A DNA stretch of 64,000 nt from CAWDPQ01 sp049642465 (lineage in GTDB: Bacteria; Acidobacteriota; Vicinamibacteria; Vicinamibacterales; 2-12-FULL-66-21): contig JBAROV010000049.1 in NCBI GenBank assembly GCA_049642465.1, positions 118,530 to 182,529 of the forward strand. Reading direction: 5' to 3'. Under the pieces are notes generated by a model. That model worked only from the letters and a program-made list of their open reading frames with translations, was not told the origin of the DNA and did not search any database. The translations under genes and the position numbers were made by a program. Position 1 is the first letter of the stretch. Each line of letters opens with the position of its first letter. This document shows positions 40,398 to 48,535 of the stretch, piece by piece.

Positions 40398-41386
40398 CGA
40401 CGCCAGTACAGCTTCCGCCCGCTCCGGTGTCGGAGGTGGCAACCGAGCGGCTCCGATCGCAGCATCTGCTGGGAATTGCCGGCCTCGACGCGGGTGAGAT
40501 CACGCTGATTCTCGATACCGCGGTAGCGATGAAGGAAGTCGGTACGCGAGCCATCAAGAAGGTCCCGACTCTTCGCGGCCGCACCGTGGTCAATCTGTTT
40601 TTCGAACCCAGTACCCGGACCCGCACGTCCTTCGAAATCGCGGAGAAGCGCCTCAGTGCGGATACCCTCAGCATCGCGACGGCGACCTCGAGCGTCACGA
40701 AAGGGGAGACGCTCGCCGACACCGTGCGGAATCTCGAGGCGATGTCGCCGGACATGATTGTCATGCGCCATGCCTCTTCGGGCGCGCCGCATTTGCTGTC
40801 GCGAATCTGCCGGTCCGCGATCATCAACGCCGGTGACGGCATGCACGAACACCCGACCCAGGCGCTGCTCGATGCGTTCACCATCCGCGAACACAAAGGG
40901 CGCCTGAAGGGACTCAAAGTGGCGATCATCGGCGATTTGATGCACAGCAGGGTGCTCCGCTCGAACGTGCTGCTGCTCAACACGATGGGCGCCGACGTGT
41001 GGTTGTGTGGTCCCGCAACGTTGATGCCGGCCGGGCTCGACCGCTTCGGCGTGCGTTCGACGACGACCATCGAAAAAGCCGTGGATCAGGCAGACGTCGT
41101 GATGCTCCTGCGGATTCAGCAGGAGCGGATGCACGGCCACTTCTTCCCGTCCATTCGCGAGTACTTCACGCTGTTCGGCATGACGCCAGAGCGACTGCGA
41201 CTGGCAAAAGACGACGTGATCGTGATGCACCCCGGGCCGATGAACCGCGGCGTTGAAATCGATTCCGCCGTCGCTGACGGTCCCTATTCCGTGATCCTGG
41301 AGCAGGTTTCCAATGGCGTGGCCGTGCGAATGGCGGTGTTGTACCTGCTGGCCGGTCGCGACGCAGACGAGGTCTCGCACGCATGA
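40394..41386 (+). CDS. pyrB: Aspartate carbamoyltransferase catalytic subunit
   Basis: 330 residues. It joins carbamoyl phosphate and aspartate. Motifs: LLGIAGLDAGEITLILDTA, carbamoyl phosphate loop FFEPSTRTRTSFEIAEKRL, SSVTKGETLADTVRNLE, RHASSGAPHLL, INAGDGMHEHPTQALLDAFTI, VAIIGDLMHSRVLRSNVLLL and VMHPGPMNRGVEI. This is the class typically found with an adjacent pyrC. No pyrI regulatory chain is present. Starts and stops overlap both neighbours by four bases. Confidence 0.97.
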   Translation: MTTPVQLPPAPVSEVATERLRSQHLLGIAGLDAGEITLILDTAVAMKEVGTRAIKKVPTLRGRTVVNLFFEPSTRTRTSFEIAEKRLSADTLSIATATSSVTKGETLADTVRNLEAMSPDMIVMRHASSGAPHLLSRICRSAIINAGDGMHEHPTQALLDAFTIREHKGRLKGLKVAIIGDLMHSRVLRSNVLLLNTMGADVWLCGPATLMPAGLDRFGVRSTTTIEKAVDQADVVMLLRIQQERMHGHFFPSIREYFTLFGMTPERLRLAKDDVIVMHPGPMNRGVEIDSAVADGPYSVILEQVSNGVAVRMAVLYLLAGRDADEVSHA

Positions 41387-42711
41387 GTACGTTGATCAAG
41401 GGGGGCCGTGTCGTCGATCCGTCGGCCGGACGCGACGGCGCGTTCGACATCCTCATCGAGGGAGATCGGATCGCGCGAGTGGACCGCGACCTTCCAGCGA
41501 ATGGCGCCCAGGTGATTGAGGTTCCCACGGGTTGCATTGTCGTGCCTGGCCTGATCGACATTCACGTGCACCTTCGCGAACCGGGTCAGGAGCACAAGGA
41601 GACGATCGCGAGTGGAACCGCTTCAGCGGTGGCAGGTGGCTTTACCGCCATCGCGTGCATGCCGAATACGGAGCCGATCAACGATCACGCGGGCATCACG
41701 CAGTTCATCCTGAAGAAAGCAGCCGAGGCTGGCCTCGCCCGCGTCTACCCCATCGGCGCCGTTTCGCTCGGTTCGAAGGGGGAGCAGCTCGCCGAGCTTG
41801 GCGAACAGCGGACGGCCGGTTGCATTGCGTTCTCCGATGATGGCCGGCCGGTTGCAACGGCGTTGCTGATGCGTCGCGCCCTCGAGTACGCGAGGATGAT
41901 CGGGGCGCCGATTATCGACCACTGCGAGGACCCGTCGCTCAAGGGGGACGGCGTCGCCCACGAAGGCTACTACGCGTCGGCGCTGGGGCTGCGCGGCATC
42001 CCCGGAGCCGCCGAATCGCTGATGGTTGAGCGGGACATCTCACTGGCCGAGCTGACTGGTGCCCACGTCCACATCGCGCACATGAGCGCCCGGCAGTCGT
42101 TGCGAGCGGTGCGCGCCGGCAAGGATCTTGGTGTGCATGTCACCTGCGAGGTCACGCCGCATCACTTCACATTGACCGACGAGCTGCTGGACGGCCCGGT
42201 GAAGTACGACACCAACCTCAAGATGAACCCGCCGTTGCGCGAGCGAGCGGATCGCGACGCGATGCTCGAGGGGTTGGCTGACGGCACGATTGACGTGATC
42301 GCGACCGATCATGCTCCACACCACGCTGATGAAAAGATGGTCGAGTTCGACCGCGCACCCTTTGGCATCGTCGGTTTGGAGACGGCTGTGCCGCTCGTCT
42401 TCGACCGATTGGTTCACTCGGGCAAGATATCGCTGCGCCGCGCCATCGAGCTGCTGTCCACGAACCCGGCGCGGGTGATGAGTATTCCCGGCGGCACGCT
42501 GACCGATGGTGCGCCGGCGGATGTGACGATCATCGATCCCGATCGCATGCAGACAATCGACGCGGCAGCCCTCAGGTCGCGCTCGAAGAACACACCGTTT
42601 CACGGCTGGACGCTGCGCGGTGGAGTGGTGATGACCCTGGTGGGCGGCCGCCTCGTGCACCGGACCGACAGTCGGCCGCAAGCCAGATCAACCGCACACG
42701 CACGAAGTTGA
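41383..42711 (+). CDS. pyrC: Dihydroorotase, class I (PyrC)
   Basis: 442 residues. Cyclises carbamoyl-aspartate to dihydroorotate. The metal and substrate motifs are all present, so it appears active: DIHVHLREPGQEHKET, ACMPNTEPIND, DDGRPVATALLMRRAL, DHCEDPSL, HIAHMSARQSL, CEVTPHHFTLTDE and ATDHAPHHADEK. The last about 20 residues are polar and extra. It overlaps pyrB by four bases. The pair may form a PyrB-PyrC complex, as in other bacteria with class I dihydroorotases. Confidence 0.96.
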   Translation: MSTLIKGGRVVDPSAGRDGAFDILIEGDRIARVDRDLPANGAQVIEVPTGCIVVPGLIDIHVHLREPGQEHKETIASGTASAVAGGFTAIACMPNTEPINDHAGITQFILKKAAEAGLARVYPIGAVSLGSKGEQLAELGEQRTAGCIAFSDDGRPVATALLMRRALEYARMIGAPIIDHCEDPSLKGDGVAHEGYYASALGLRGIPGAAESLMVERDISLAELTGAHVHIAHMSARQSLRAVRAGKDLGVHVTCEVTPHHFTLTDELLDGPVKYDTNLKMNPPLRERADRDAMLEGLADGTIDVIATDHAPHHADEKMVEFDRAPFGIVGLETAVPLVFDRLVHSGKISLRRAIELLSTNPARVMSIPGGTLTDGAPADVTIIDPDRMQTIDAAALRSRSKNTPFHGWTLRGGVVMTLVGGRLVHRTDSRPQARSTAHARS

Positions 42712-42727
42712 GAATCCGAGAATCGAG

Positions 42728-43360
42728 ATGCACACACACACGGTGAACCGTCAGGACGAACTTCGCGAACAAGCCTTACGCACGCTGCAGGAGTCCGGGG
42801 TGCTCATGCGGCGCGGCCACTTCGACTACGGCAACGGTTATCACGGCCGCGTGTATCTGAATCCGCACGAGCTGTTCAGGCAGCCATCCACCATCTGGCG
42901 CCTCGCGCAGGATCTGATCGACATCTTGCCGTCCGAATTGTTGCAGACGACCGAGGTTGTGGCAGGCCCGGCAACCGGTGGCGCGCTCCTCGCGCATACG
43001 CTCGCGGGGTTGCTCGACGGCCGCCGCCCGCTCACCCACCCACCGTACAGTTTTGCGCCGTTCACACCCGAGGGAGAGGCATTCACGTTGCGCGATTTCT
43101 ACGCGCGCAGCATGAAGGGCCGCCGCGTCCTCATTGCCGACGATGTCAGGAATACGGGGAAGACCCTGGTGAGTTGTGCGGAGCTCGTGCGCGGTGCCGG
43201 CGGGATCGTGATGGCGACCGTTGAGATCTGCGACCGCATGGAGAGCGTCGTTGATGCAGGTGTGCCGAATTACGCCCTGGTGAACTACCCCGCGCCCGAG
43301 AATTACCCGGCGGCCGAATGCCCGATGTGCCGCGCGGGTGATCCAATCACGACGTTTTGA
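42728..43360 (+). CDS. Orotate phosphoribosyltransferase-like PRTase
   Basis: 210 residues. PRPP motif VLIADDVRNTGKTLVSCAELV with paired acidic residues, an OPRT-like N-terminal LQESGVLMRRGHFDYGNGYHGRVYLNPHELF, and VVAGPATGGALLA. The C-terminus AECPMCRAGDPITTF shares the CPxC end of the PyrE found at 50974. It follows pyrC by 16 bases and belongs to the pyr operon. It could be the true orotate enzyme or a paralogue using another base; the second PyrE has the more standard sequence. Confidence 0.85.
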   Translation: MHTHTVNRQDELREQALRTLQESGVLMRRGHFDYGNGYHGRVYLNPHELFRQPSTIWRLAQDLIDILPSELLQTTEVVAGPATGGALLAHTLAGLLDGRRPLTHPPYSFAPFTPEGEAFTLRDFYARSMKGRRVLIADDVRNTGKTLVSCAELVRGAGGIVMATVEICDRMESVVDAGVPNYALVNYPAPENYPAAECPMCRAGDPITTF

Positions 43361-44229
43361 GCCGTCCTTTGCTCGCGAGATCGCTCCACGAGCTGTATCA
43401 CGAGTACAACCGGGACGATTCGGCCAGCGATCCGGTTCATCTCGTTCGGCCATTCTCACGTCCCGCCGATCGCGAAATCGCCGGATTCTGCGCCGCCGCC
43501 CTCGCGTTCGGGCGTGTGGCGAGCGTCATCCACTCGATCGACATCCTGTTGAAGATTATCGGACCGCATCCCGCCGACTTCGTGCGGGGATTCGATCCCG
43601 CCCAGCCACATCCTGGCCTTCGCGCCATGGTGCACCGCTGGACGCGCGGCGACGATCTCGCGGCGCTGCTGTGGATGCTTCGCCAGATGCTCGAGCAGTC
43701 GGGCTCGGTCGAGCGGTTTTTCGCCGATGGCCTGAGCGACGATGACGAGGACGTTGGCGCTGCGCTCGAGTCGTTCTCGGAACGCGCCATGAGGCTCGAC
43801 ATCAAGCGCGCCTACGGCCGCGTGCCACGACGTCCTGGCGTCTGCTATTTCTTCCCGCGTCCGTCGCGCGGCAGCGCCTGCAAGCGCTTGAACCTCTTTC
43901 TTCGCTGGATGGTGCGCCACGATGCGATCGATCCGGGCGGATGGCGCGCCGTTTCGGCATCGAAGCTTGTCGTGCCGCTCGATACGCACGTCATCCGGCT
44001 CGGGCAGTGCCTCCGGCTGACGCGATACACGTCGCCGGGGTGGCGCATGGCCGCGGACATCACCGCCTCGCTGCGCCGGCTCGATCCAGACGACCCGGTT
44101 CGCTTCGACTTCTCGCTCTGCCATCTCGGTATGCGAAACGCCTGCGGCTTCGGCCGCCGGCAGGGAGACAGCCAATGCCCGCTCAAAGGTCTGTGCCGGC
44201 CGCGCTCGCGCTCGCGGGCGCATGCCTGA
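43357..44229 (+). CDS. TIGR02757 family (DUF2400) protein
   Basis: 290 residues, TTG start overlapping the previous stop (TTGA). It begins LYHEYNRDDSASDPVHLVRPFSRPADREIAGFCAAALAFGRV, and has GVCYFFPRPSRGSACKRLNLFLRWMVRHDAIDPGGW and KLVVPLDTHVIRLGQ, all hallmarks of this family. Function is not established; the C-terminal half resembles helix-hairpin-helix DNA glycosylase folds, with LDTHVIRLGQCLRL recalling the VDTHV loop. The C-terminal R-N-A-C-G-F-G ... C-P-L-K-G-L-C resembles a zinc or Fe-S region. It overlaps the next gene by 55 bases. Confidence 0.9.
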   Translation: MSRPLLARSLHELYHEYNRDDSASDPVHLVRPFSRPADREIAGFCAAALAFGRVASVIHSIDILLKIIGPHPADFVRGFDPAQPHPGLRAMVHRWTRGDDLAALLWMLRQMLEQSGSVERFFADGLSDDDEDVGAALESFSERAMRLDIKRAYGRVPRRPGVCYFFPRPSRGSACKRLNLFLRWMVRHDAIDPGGWRAVSASKLVVPLDTHVIRLGQCLRLTRYTSPGWRMAADITASLRRLDPDDPVRFDFSLCHLGMRNACGFGRRQGDSQCPLKGLCRPRSRSRAHA

Positions 44230-44654
44230 CGCTCGCCGGCTGCCGGCCGACGATCGAACGCTACAGCGCACTCGAGTGGTCAGCCGATAGGTCGCGTGTC
44301 GCCTTCTCGCGCGATCGGCTGTGCGAGAAGGGACCGTGTGAGACGTTGTACGTGGGATCGAGCGTGGCGGCCGCGTCCGCGCTCGAGGGGTTGGCCGATG
44401 GGCGGGAAACGTGCGACGAGATTGCGTGGACGAAGGACGGTCGGCGGGTGGCGTTCCTGATCAACGGACGACAGTTGCGCATCTACGACGCGGAGAGCCG
44501 CAAACCGGCGGGGAAGGTCAATATCTTTGGTGACGGCGCGGACGCTCGCGTCGCCCGGGGGATAACCTTCTCGGACAACGGCGCCGCGGTGACCTTCGAC
44601 GATTGTCCGCGGGACCATGCGGGGTGTCGGGCGGGGATGGTGGGGATTCGCTGA
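44175..44654 (+). CDS. TolB-like/WD40-like lipoprotein
   Basis: 159 residues from ATG 44175, inside the end of the previous gene. Signal peptide with lipobox LTLAGC (Cys about residue 20). The mature part contains repeated beta-propeller-like units of the TolB type: YSALEWSADRSRVAFSRD, EIAWTKDGRRVAFLINGRQLRIYDA and GITFSDNGAAVTFDD. This is too short for a full propeller, so it may form a partial sheet or oligomer. Four extra cysteines could form disulfides. Function unknown. A purine-rich repeat tract follows. Confidence 0.78.
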   Translation: MPAQRSVPAALALAGACLTLAGCRPTIERYSALEWSADRSRVAFSRDRLCEKGPCETLYVGSSVAAASALEGLADGRETCDEIAWTKDGRRVAFLINGRQLRIYDAESRKPAGKVNIFGDGADARVARGITFSDNGAAVTFDDCPRDHAGCRAGMVGIR

Positions 44655-44735
44655 CAAAAGGGAGAAGGGAAAAGGGAGAAGGGAAAAGCGAGAAGGGAGA
44701 AGGGAGAAGGGAGAAGGGAGAAGGGAGAAGCGTTT
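44655..44735 (+). repeat. Purine-only tract of iterated GGGAGAA/GGGAAAA words
   Basis: About 80 bases with almost no pyrimidines on the plus strand: about ten GGGAGAAG- or GGGAAAAG-type units. It lies between the convergent lipoprotein and glycosyltransferase genes. GGG runs at short spacing allow G-quadruplex or triplex structure on the plus strand. The same word forms the pal-pyrF terminator and, complemented, the ispG tail. Confidence 0.85.
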
Positions 44736-45846
44736 AGGCGGGCACTTCCAGATGCGGACGCTGCGCGACGCGTTGATACACACGCAGGGTGTCCTGCACC
44801 ATCCGCTCCGCGCTGAAGCGTTCTCGCACGCGCGCGAGACCGGCGGCGCCAAATTTCGCCCGCTTCTTGGCGTCCTTCAAAAGCACCACGATCGCCTTCG
44901 CCAGGCTGTCCGCGTCCCTCGGCGGCACGAGCAGGCCGGTGACGCCGTCCTCGACCACCTCGGGGATGCCACCGGCGGTCGTCGCGACAATCGGCTTGCC
45001 GCACGCCATCGCATCGAGCAACGACGTCCCGAGGCCCTCGGTCGTGGAACTCAGTACGAAGATGTCGAAGCTTTTGTGCAACGACAGAACGTCGGGCCGA
45101 AAGCCGGCGAGGAAGACGTGCTTTTCCAGCCGGTGCTCCTTGATCTGCCGCTCGAGTTGCAGCCGCAGCTCTCCCTCACCCGCAACGATGAATCGCGCAT
45201 CCGGAACGTGTCTGAGGACGAGGGCCGCCGCGTCGATGAGATAGCGCTGGCCCTTGTGCGGCGCGAGCGCGGCCACGTTGCCGACGATGGGCGCCTCGTG
45301 CGGCAGCCAGAACTCCTCGTGAGGCTTGGCAGGCGGAGCCGCGCGGACGTGCTCGACGTCAATCCCCTCGTGCACCGTGACGGTTCGCTCCACTTGGATG
45401 CCGTCAGCGACGAGGATTTTGCGGATGGCTTCCGAGGCGCAGATGAAGCAGTCCACCTGGCGATACTTCCAGCGTGAGAGCGTGTTGCCGCGAATGTGGA
45501 AGTCCACGCGTCGCGACGCGACGAGCGGTGGCTTCGTCGGTTGGGTGCTCATCGAGAGTGCGAGAGCGCTCATCGCGACGGCGTGCGGATCGTGCGCGTG
45601 GATGATGTCTGGCTTGAGCTGCTTCAGCACCCGTGCCAAGCGCCACGCCGCGCCAAGGTCCATCTCGCTGCGCGGGGCGAGCGAAATCACATCCAACCCT
45701 TCGGCGGCCCGCTCTTTCAGCACACCCTCCGAATGCGCCACCACCATCGTCCGGTGCCGCAGCGCGCGGAGTCCCATGGCGGTGACGAGCACCTGATTCT
45801 GCCCGCCACGCCAGGTCCGTGCTGTGTCGATGTGGAGGGAGAACAT
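44734..45846 (-). CDS. Glycosyltransferase family 4
   Basis: 370 residues from the ATG at 45844-45846, which overlaps the stop of the upstream GT2 gene (ATGA); a longer open frame upstream belongs to that gene's other frame. It begins LHIDTARTWRGGQNQVL, the donor/acceptor loop of GT4 enzymes. The C-terminal Rossmann domain has VGNVAALAPHKGQRYLIDAA and the nucleotide-sugar motif TTEGLGTSLLDAMACGKPIVATTAGGIPEVVEDGVTGLLV with the E-x7-E pair. It probably builds lipopolysaccharide or another glycan; the sugar is unknown. Confidence 0.92.
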   Translation of the reverse strand: MFSLHIDTARTWRGGQNQVLVTAMGLRALRHRTMVVAHSEGVLKERAAEGLDVISLAPRSEMDLGAAWRLARVLKQLKPDIIHAHDPHAVAMSALALSMSTQPTKPPLVASRRVDFHIRGNTLSRWKYRQVDCFICASEAIRKILVADGIQVERTVTVHEGIDVEHVRAAPPAKPHEEFWLPHEAPIVGNVAALAPHKGQRYLIDAAALVLRHVPDARFIVAGEGELRLQLERQIKEHRLEKHVFLAGFRPDVLSLHKSFDIFVLSSTTEGLGTSLLDAMACGKPIVATTAGGIPEVVEDGVTGLLVPPRDADSLAKAIVVLLKDAKKRAKFGAAGLARVRERFSAERMVQDTLRVYQRVAQRPHLEVPA

Positions 45847-46646
45847 CAGTCTCGGGAGGACGGGAGGACGGGCTTGCGGGAGGACGGGGAGTCGGGGTTC
45901 GGGGCTCGGGACTCGAGTTCCCAGAGCTTCGCCAGCTTCAGAAACACGTAGTAGGAGTTCAAAAGCGATACAACAAGGCCGGCGCTTCCGTCGCGGAACC
46001 CTTTTTTCAGCAGGTAGTTTCTGAGAAACGCGAATCGGGGATAGAAAAACGTCTGCCACGGGTTGGCATGACGGCCGGCGGCGCGCCACTCTTCAGCCGC
46101 GAGTGTCGTGTAGCGATCGATCGTCTGCAGGTGATGAGAAATATCGCGATAGGGGTAGTGCTCGATCTCGTGCCGTAGCTGTCCAACCGGGCCGTCGATC
46201 GCCACCGACTCGTGCACGCGGCGCTCGTTCCAGCGTCCCGCGCGCCTGTTGTAGAGCCGAAGTTGATAATCCGGGTACCAATCGGTGCTGCGGATCCAGC
46301 GGCCGAGATACCAGGCGACACGCGGAATCCGGTAACCGCCGAAGACAGCTGAGGTCGCGAGGACGCCTCGAATTTCGTCCGCGAGCGCCGGCGTGACCCG
46401 CTCGTCGGCGTCGAGCGACAGAATCCAGTCGTGTGACGCGAGTTCGGCCGCGAAATTCTTCTGCGCCGCATATCCCGGCCAGTCGCGCACTTCGACGCGC
46501 GTTGCCGCCCGGCGAGCGATCGCGACAGTGTCGTCGGTGCTGTGGGAATCGACAACGATGATCTCGTCGGCCCAGGAGACCGATTCGAGTGCGGCCGCGA
46601 TGTTGGAGGCTTCGTTGAGCGTGATGACCGTAACGGTCAGCTTCAC
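45846..46646 (-). CDS. Glycosyltransferase family 2 (WaaE/KdtX-like)
   Basis: 266 residues. The N-terminal GT2 domain has VITLNEASNIAAALESVSWADEIIVVDSHSTDDTVAIAR, and the DXD motif SLDADERVTP. Further AAQKNFAAELASHDWILSLDADE and FFYPRFAFLRNYLLKKGFRDG match the WaaE/KdtX group that adds a core sugar to lipopolysaccharide. The last 15-20 residues (GARAPNPDSPSSRKPVLPSSRD-like) come from an iterated GGGAGGACGG-type sequence and look like an extension. It precedes and overlaps the GT4 gene. Confidence 0.92.
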   Translation of the reverse strand: MKLTVTVITLNEASNIAAALESVSWADEIIVVDSHSTDDTVAIARRAATRVEVRDWPGYAAQKNFAAELASHDWILSLDADERVTPALADEIRGVLATSAVFGGYRIPRVAWYLGRWIRSTDWYPDYQLRLYNRRAGRWNERRVHESVAIDGPVGQLRHEIEHYPYRDISHHLQTIDRYTTLAAEEWRAAGRHANPWQTFFYPRFAFLRNYLLKKGFRDGSAGLVVSLLNSYYVFLKLAKLWELESRAPNPDSPSSRKPVLPSSRD

Positions 46647-46663
46647 GCGAGGGAGTTTAAAGT

Positions 46664-46694
46664 AAAAAGGAAGAAGGATGAACCTTCTTCCTTT
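46664..46694. terminator. Hairpin downstream of tolC-like gene
   Basis: AAAGGAAGAAGG (46666-46677), loop ATGAA, CCTTCTTCCTTT (46683-46694), a 12-base-pair stem. On the minus strand the 3' arm is followed by TTTTTACTTTAAA, a U-rich tail, so it should end the tolC-type transcript before the GT2 gene. Confidence 0.7.
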
Positions 46695-46696
46695 CT

Positions 46697-46778
46697 CAGT
46701 GCTCGCGGGGCCCCACCCCGGCTCGCTGCGGCTCGACTCGCTGCGCTCGCTCGCCGCGGCCGCAGGCGCTCTCCCTTG
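46697..46778. repeat. GC-rich spacer repeat (TGCTCGCGGGGCCCCACCCC) with iterated CTCGCTGCG words
   Basis: The 20-base word at 46700-46719 recurs as its exact reverse complement at 56546-56565. Beside it CTCG(A/C)CTGCG-like words are iterated over about 40 bases; the second copy has GAGCGAG words in the matching place. The two spacers therefore carry the same element in opposite orientation. Confidence 0.75.
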
Positions 46779-48395
46779 TTACTGCAACGGGACGGTTTGG
46801 ACCGCCTGCAGGTTCACCAGCGCGCGGTTGTAGTCGATGGTCGCGGTGAGCTCTGCGAGCCGCTGTTCCGAAAGGCGCCGCTGCGCCTGCAGCAACTGGA
46901 ACGTCGTCGACAGACCAACCGTCATGCGCTTCTGTTCGGCGTCAAGGTTTCGCTCGGCGAACTCGCGCGCTTTCTTCGTGGCTTCAACCCGCTTGAGACT
47001 CGTCTCGACCTGCCGCGCCGCGTCACGCACGGACGTCGCAATCAGCATTTCGAGCTGATGCAAGGACGTCACATCCTGCTGGCGCTGCAACCGGGTTTGT
47101 GCCACCGCGGCTTCGGCCTGACTCTGGCCGATCGGGTAGCTCACCTGCAGCTGGAGACTCCAGGTTTTGAACTCGTTGCCGAAAATGTCCCTCAGCGCAT
47201 CGCCGAAGCTGCGCTGCGCCGACCCCGTCGGGATCGGGAAGCCCTGCGACGTGTCATAGATCGTGCGCGTGCCGCCGATTCCGGCCAGTCCATAGTTCAG
47301 CACCGCGTCCACGTTGGGCAGCCGCTGGTTTCGCGCGTACTTGAGATTGATGTCGGTCTGCTCCAGTTGTTTTCGCGCCTGGACGAGATCGGTCCGGTTC
47401 GCGAGCGCATTGGAGACCGCCGCTGCGACGTCCACCGCCTGGGGCGTGAGCACCGGCTGCTCGGCCGGTGTGATCCGTGCCGTCCAGAAGTCCGGCTGCG
47501 AGGGGTTCATGATTAAAGTTCTGAGCGCGTCCTCGAGAGTCTTGATGCGCGCCTCGGCGATGATGACACCTTCCTCGTTGCGCGAGACTTCCGCCTGCGC
47601 CTCGATGATGTCAATCGGCGGGAGCGTCCCGACCTCGACGCGCATTTGATTGTCTTTCAGCGATTTCTGCGCAAGCTCCAGCGTCTGCCGTGCGACGTCG
47701 AGTTGCCCGTACGCGCCAACCAGATCGAAATACGCACTCCGCACGCGCCGGGTCGTCTGTGCAATCTGCTGTTGCAGTTGCACGTCGACAATCTCCTTCT
47801 GCTTTTGACCGAGCATCAATTGCTGACGCGTCGAATCGATGGTGAAGTTGCGGAGGAGCGGCTGCGTGAAATTGAAATTGAAGTTCGACGACAGCCGCGG
47901 ATTGAAGGGGTCGGTGGGATCGCTCGTGGTATTCCGCGAGCCGTCGATGGACGCCTGGTAACGGCCGCCGCCCCACCGCATCTGCTGTGCCACGCCAGCG
48001 TTCGAGCGGACGCCCTGGTTCGTGATGAAATCGTTCCCGCTTAGAAAGTTGCTCGGCGGGTTGCTGTTGCTGTTCTTCGTGGCGTTGGTAAAGAGGATGG
48101 GGGCGTACGTCGCGCGCGTCTGCGCCAGATCCATCGCTTGCACCTCGGGGCTCAGCCGTGCCGCCTGAATCCCCAGGTTGTTTTCCAACGCCAGGCGAAC
48201 CGCTTCGTCCGAGGTGATTTGCAGTTGGGGCCCGTTTGAGGTAGCGCCGGGAGGCGTCGTCTGGACCGGGTTCTGCTGTGGAGGTGCGCCCCCCTGTTCG
48301 AAAGCGGACACCCCCCGAGCGAACCCGAACACGCCAATTGCCGCGACGAACGCCACGAGTTGAAAACAGCCGGTAATTTCGTGCTTGAAACGCAT
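46779..48395 (-). CDS. TolC-family outer membrane efflux protein
   Basis: 538 residues from the ATG at 48393-48395 (MRFKHEITG), with GGAGA before it; a TTG at 48410 is an alternative. Signal peptide with hydrophobic core (VAFVAAIGVFGFARGVSA). Two long helical hairpin repeats typical of outer membrane factors: ALENNLGIQAARLSPEVQAMDLAQTRATYAPILFT, and later ALANRTDLVQARKQLEQTDINLKYARNQRLPNVDAVLNYG. It forms the outer membrane tunnel of export systems, but no pump or adaptor gene is next to it. A terminator follows on the minus strand. Confidence 0.93.
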   Translation of the reverse strand: MRFKHEITGCFQLVAFVAAIGVFGFARGVSAFEQGGAPPQQNPVQTTPPGATSNGPQLQITSDEAVRLALENNLGIQAARLSPEVQAMDLAQTRATYAPILFTNATKNSNSNPPSNFLSGNDFITNQGVRSNAGVAQQMRWGGGRYQASIDGSRNTTSDPTDPFNPRLSSNFNFNFTQPLLRNFTIDSTRQQLMLGQKQKEIVDVQLQQQIAQTTRRVRSAYFDLVGAYGQLDVARQTLELAQKSLKDNQMRVEVGTLPPIDIIEAQAEVSRNEEGVIIAEARIKTLEDALRTLIMNPSQPDFWTARITPAEQPVLTPQAVDVAAAVSNALANRTDLVQARKQLEQTDINLKYARNQRLPNVDAVLNYGLAGIGGTRTIYDTSQGFPIPTGSAQRSFGDALRDIFGNEFKTWSLQLQVSYPIGQSQAEAAVAQTRLQRQQDVTSLHQLEMLIATSVRDAARQVETSLKRVEATKKAREFAERNLDAEQKRMTVGLSTTFQLLQAQRRLSEQRLAELTATIDYNRALVNLQAVQTVPLQ

Positions 48396-48469
48396 GCCAC
48401 GTATCTCCAATTGCTAGAAAAGACTAGGGTCAGACGGCTGACTGCAAGAACCGGGACGCCGTTTCGGAT

Positions 48470-48478
48470 TGCTATACT
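48470..48478 (+). promoter_or_regulatory. Extended -10 promoter before S9 peptidase
   Basis: TGCTATACT (TG-n-TATACT) about 58 bases upstream of the start codon, with no matching -35. Extended -10 promoters can work without one. It resembles the TGCTACACT before pyrR. Confidence 0.4.
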
Positions 48479-48535
48479 TCGTCCGTTTGGCGGCCCCCCG
48501 CCCGTGCTTTCGGTTTATCCAAGGATTAGACGTTC

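Noticed and set aside
44655..44735. Possible CRISPR or direct-repeat array
   Set aside because: Units are 7-8 bases with no spacers; it is a simple purine repeat.
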